The translations under genes were made by a program, and so were the position numbers. A stretch of 6,427 nucleotides of DNA, from assembly GCA_021802685.1 (NCBI GenBank), contig JAJZRM010000175.1, positions 1 to 6,427 of the forward strand, written 5' to 3'. Numbering within the stretch: position 1 is the stretch's first letter; each line of letters starts with the position of its first letter. The notes beneath the pieces are model-generated. The model made no database searches. It was not told the origin of the DNA and saw only the letters and a program-made list of their open reading frames with translations. The DNA comes from Deltaproteobacteria bacterium (GTDB lineage: Bacteria > Desulfobacterota > Deferrimicrobia > Deferrimicrobiales > Deferrimicrobiaceae). Below, one piece after another: positions 6,077 to 6,427 of the stretch.

Positions 6077-6388
6077 CTACAGCTTGATCTCCACTTCCAC
6101 GCCCGCAGGCAGATCGAGTTTCATCAGCGCGTCGATCGTCGCCCCGGGAGGTTCATGGATATCGAGAAGCCTCTTGTGCGTGCGGATCTCGAACTGCTCG
6201 CGGCTCTTCTTGTCCACGTGCGGCGAACGGTTCACCGTGAACCGCTGGATCTGGGTCGGAAGGGGGATCGGGCCCGCGACCTTCGCTCCCGTCTGCCTGG
6301 CCTTTTCCACGATTTCGCTCGTCGCCTTGTCCAGCAGCTTGTAATCGAACGCCTTCAACCGGATGCGGATCTACTGATGCTCGATCAC
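6077..6388 (-). CDS. rpsJ: 30S ribosomal protein S10, with an in-frame amber at codon 6
   Basis: S10 (NusE) is a protein of the 30S head and also partners NusB in transcription antitermination. The body is unmistakable: LKAFDYKLLDKA, then GPIPLPTQIQRFTVNRSPHVDKKSREQFEIRTHKRLLDI split over the centre, and the ending LDLPAGVEVEIKL. Reading from GTG 6388 gives Met-Ile-Glu-His-Gln-(TAG)-Ile-Arg-Ile-Arg-Leu-Lys. That is 103 codon positions, equal to E. coli S10. The family normally has Lys or Arg where the TAG stands, followed by the same IRIRLKAFD strand, so reading frame and homology are intact on both sides of the stop. A GTG at 6391 is an alternative start. The longest uninterrupted frame begins at TTG 6358 (93 aa), but it lacks a ribosome binding site and would lose the first beta strand. 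tuf precedes it and rplC follows. I treat the gene as S10 carrying a probable sequence error or a genuine nonsense codon. Confidence 0.88.
6371..6373 (-). other. In-frame amber codon inside rpsJ
   Basis: The plus strand reads CTA, which is TAG in the rpsJ frame. Flanking codons are CAG before and ATC after. The aligned S10 residue is Lys or Arg; AAG to TAG is a single transversion, corresponding to T to A at plus position 6373. TAG serves as a normal stop for rplW, rpsC, rpsJ itself and probably tuf in this window, so reassignment of TAG is unlikely. Confidence 0.85.
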
Positions 6389-6398
6389 CACGTCGATA

Positions 6399-6408
6399 CC
6401 CCCCTCTT
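6399..6408 (-). promoter_or_regulatory. Shine-Dalgarno-like purine run before rpsJ
   Basis: The minus strand reads AAGAGGGGGG here, 7 nt before a GTG at 6391 and 10 nt before a second GTG at 6388. It is the only purine-rich run upstream of rpsJ in the window. It supports initiation at one of these GTG codons, upstream of the in-frame amber, rather than at the TTG at 6358, which has no such run in front of it. Confidence 0.55.
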
Positions 6409-6413
6409 CGCCG

Positions 6414-6427
6414 CTATTCCGTGATCT
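6414..6427 (-). CDS. tuf: Probable 3' end of translation elongation factor Tu (partial)
   Basis: Only the last codons are in the window. Read on the minus strand from the window edge they give (GA)G-ATC-ACG-GAA-TAG, that is a C-terminal ...Ile-Thr-Glu followed by an amber stop. Bacterial EF-Tu commonly ends in a short Glu-Ile-x-Glu tail, and tuf lies immediately before rpsJ in many proteobacteria (rpsL-rpsG-fusA-tuf-rpsJ). The stop lies 22–25 bp before the rpsJ start candidates, which fits one operon. The identification rests on three or four residues plus gene order, so it is an inference. EF-Tu delivers aminoacyl-tRNA to the ribosomal A site in a GTP-dependent manner. Confidence 0.5.

Noticed and set aside
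6077..6358. Annotating rpsJ as a 93-aa protein from TTG 6358
   Set aside because: No ribosome binding site precedes this TTG, and the S10 frame continues upstream through the conserved IRIR strand to a GTG with a purine-rich site, interrupted only by the TAG.
6371..6373. TAG reassigned as a sense codon in this organism
   Set aside because: TAG ends rplW, rpsC, rpsJ and probably tuf at exactly the expected C-termini, so it behaves as a normal stop.
6077..6388. Calling rpsJ a pseudogene
   Set aside because: The rest of the gene is perfectly conserved and it sits in an intact essential operon. A single changed base is better explained as an error or variant than as decay.
5111..6424. A 437-codon open frame on the plus strand
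   Set aside because: It is antisense to rplD, rplC and rpsJ, with a composition typical of a mirror frame, and it has no domain or gene context of its own.

Overview
The window is one uninterrupted stretch of the bacterial S10–spc ribosomal-protein gene cluster, read entirely from the minus strand, so transcription runs from position 6427 down to 1. In transcription order it holds the last codons of a probable tuf (EF-Tu), then rpsJ (S10), rplC (L3), rplD (L4), rplW (L23), rplB (L2), rpsS (S19), rplV (L22), rpsC (S3), rplP (L16), rpmC (L29), rpsQ (S17), rplN (L14), rplX (L24), rplE (L5), and the first codons of a probable rpsN (S14). This is the textbook bacterial order. Genes are separated by at most about 42 bp, and one pair overlaps by 4 bp. 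I see no terminator, internal promoter, insertion, RNA gene, repeat array or mobile element. No gap reaches 300 bp.

Organism: the DNA is GC-rich, gene order is canonical, tuf sits directly before rpsJ, and several proteins (S17, L3, L24, L4) read like those of Geobacter-type deltaproteobacteria (Desulfobacterota). That assignment is from memory of the families and is moderate to low in confidence. A marker-protein phylogeny would settle it.

How the genes work together: all complete products are components of the 30S subunit (S3, S10, S17, S19) or the 50S subunit (L2, L3, L4, L5, L14, L16, L22, L23, L24, L29). Their co-transcription keeps subunit components balanced. Close spacing, Shine-Dalgarno sites that span upstream stop codons, and the rplD/rplW ATGA overlap point to translational coupling along the message.

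The one real anomaly is in rpsJ. The gene has the right length (103 codons) and the right context, but codon 6, where S10 carries a conserved Lys/Arg, reads TAG (6371–6373). A one-base change from AAG explains it. It could be a base-calling or consensus error, a strain mosaic in an assembled metagenome, or a real nonsense codon. Smaller points are several non-ATG starts (TTG for rpsC and probably rpsN, GTG for rpsS and probably rpsJ), two small hairpins at translation starts, and the lack of space for an E. coli-type S10 leader or spc promoter. I find no previously undescribed system here.
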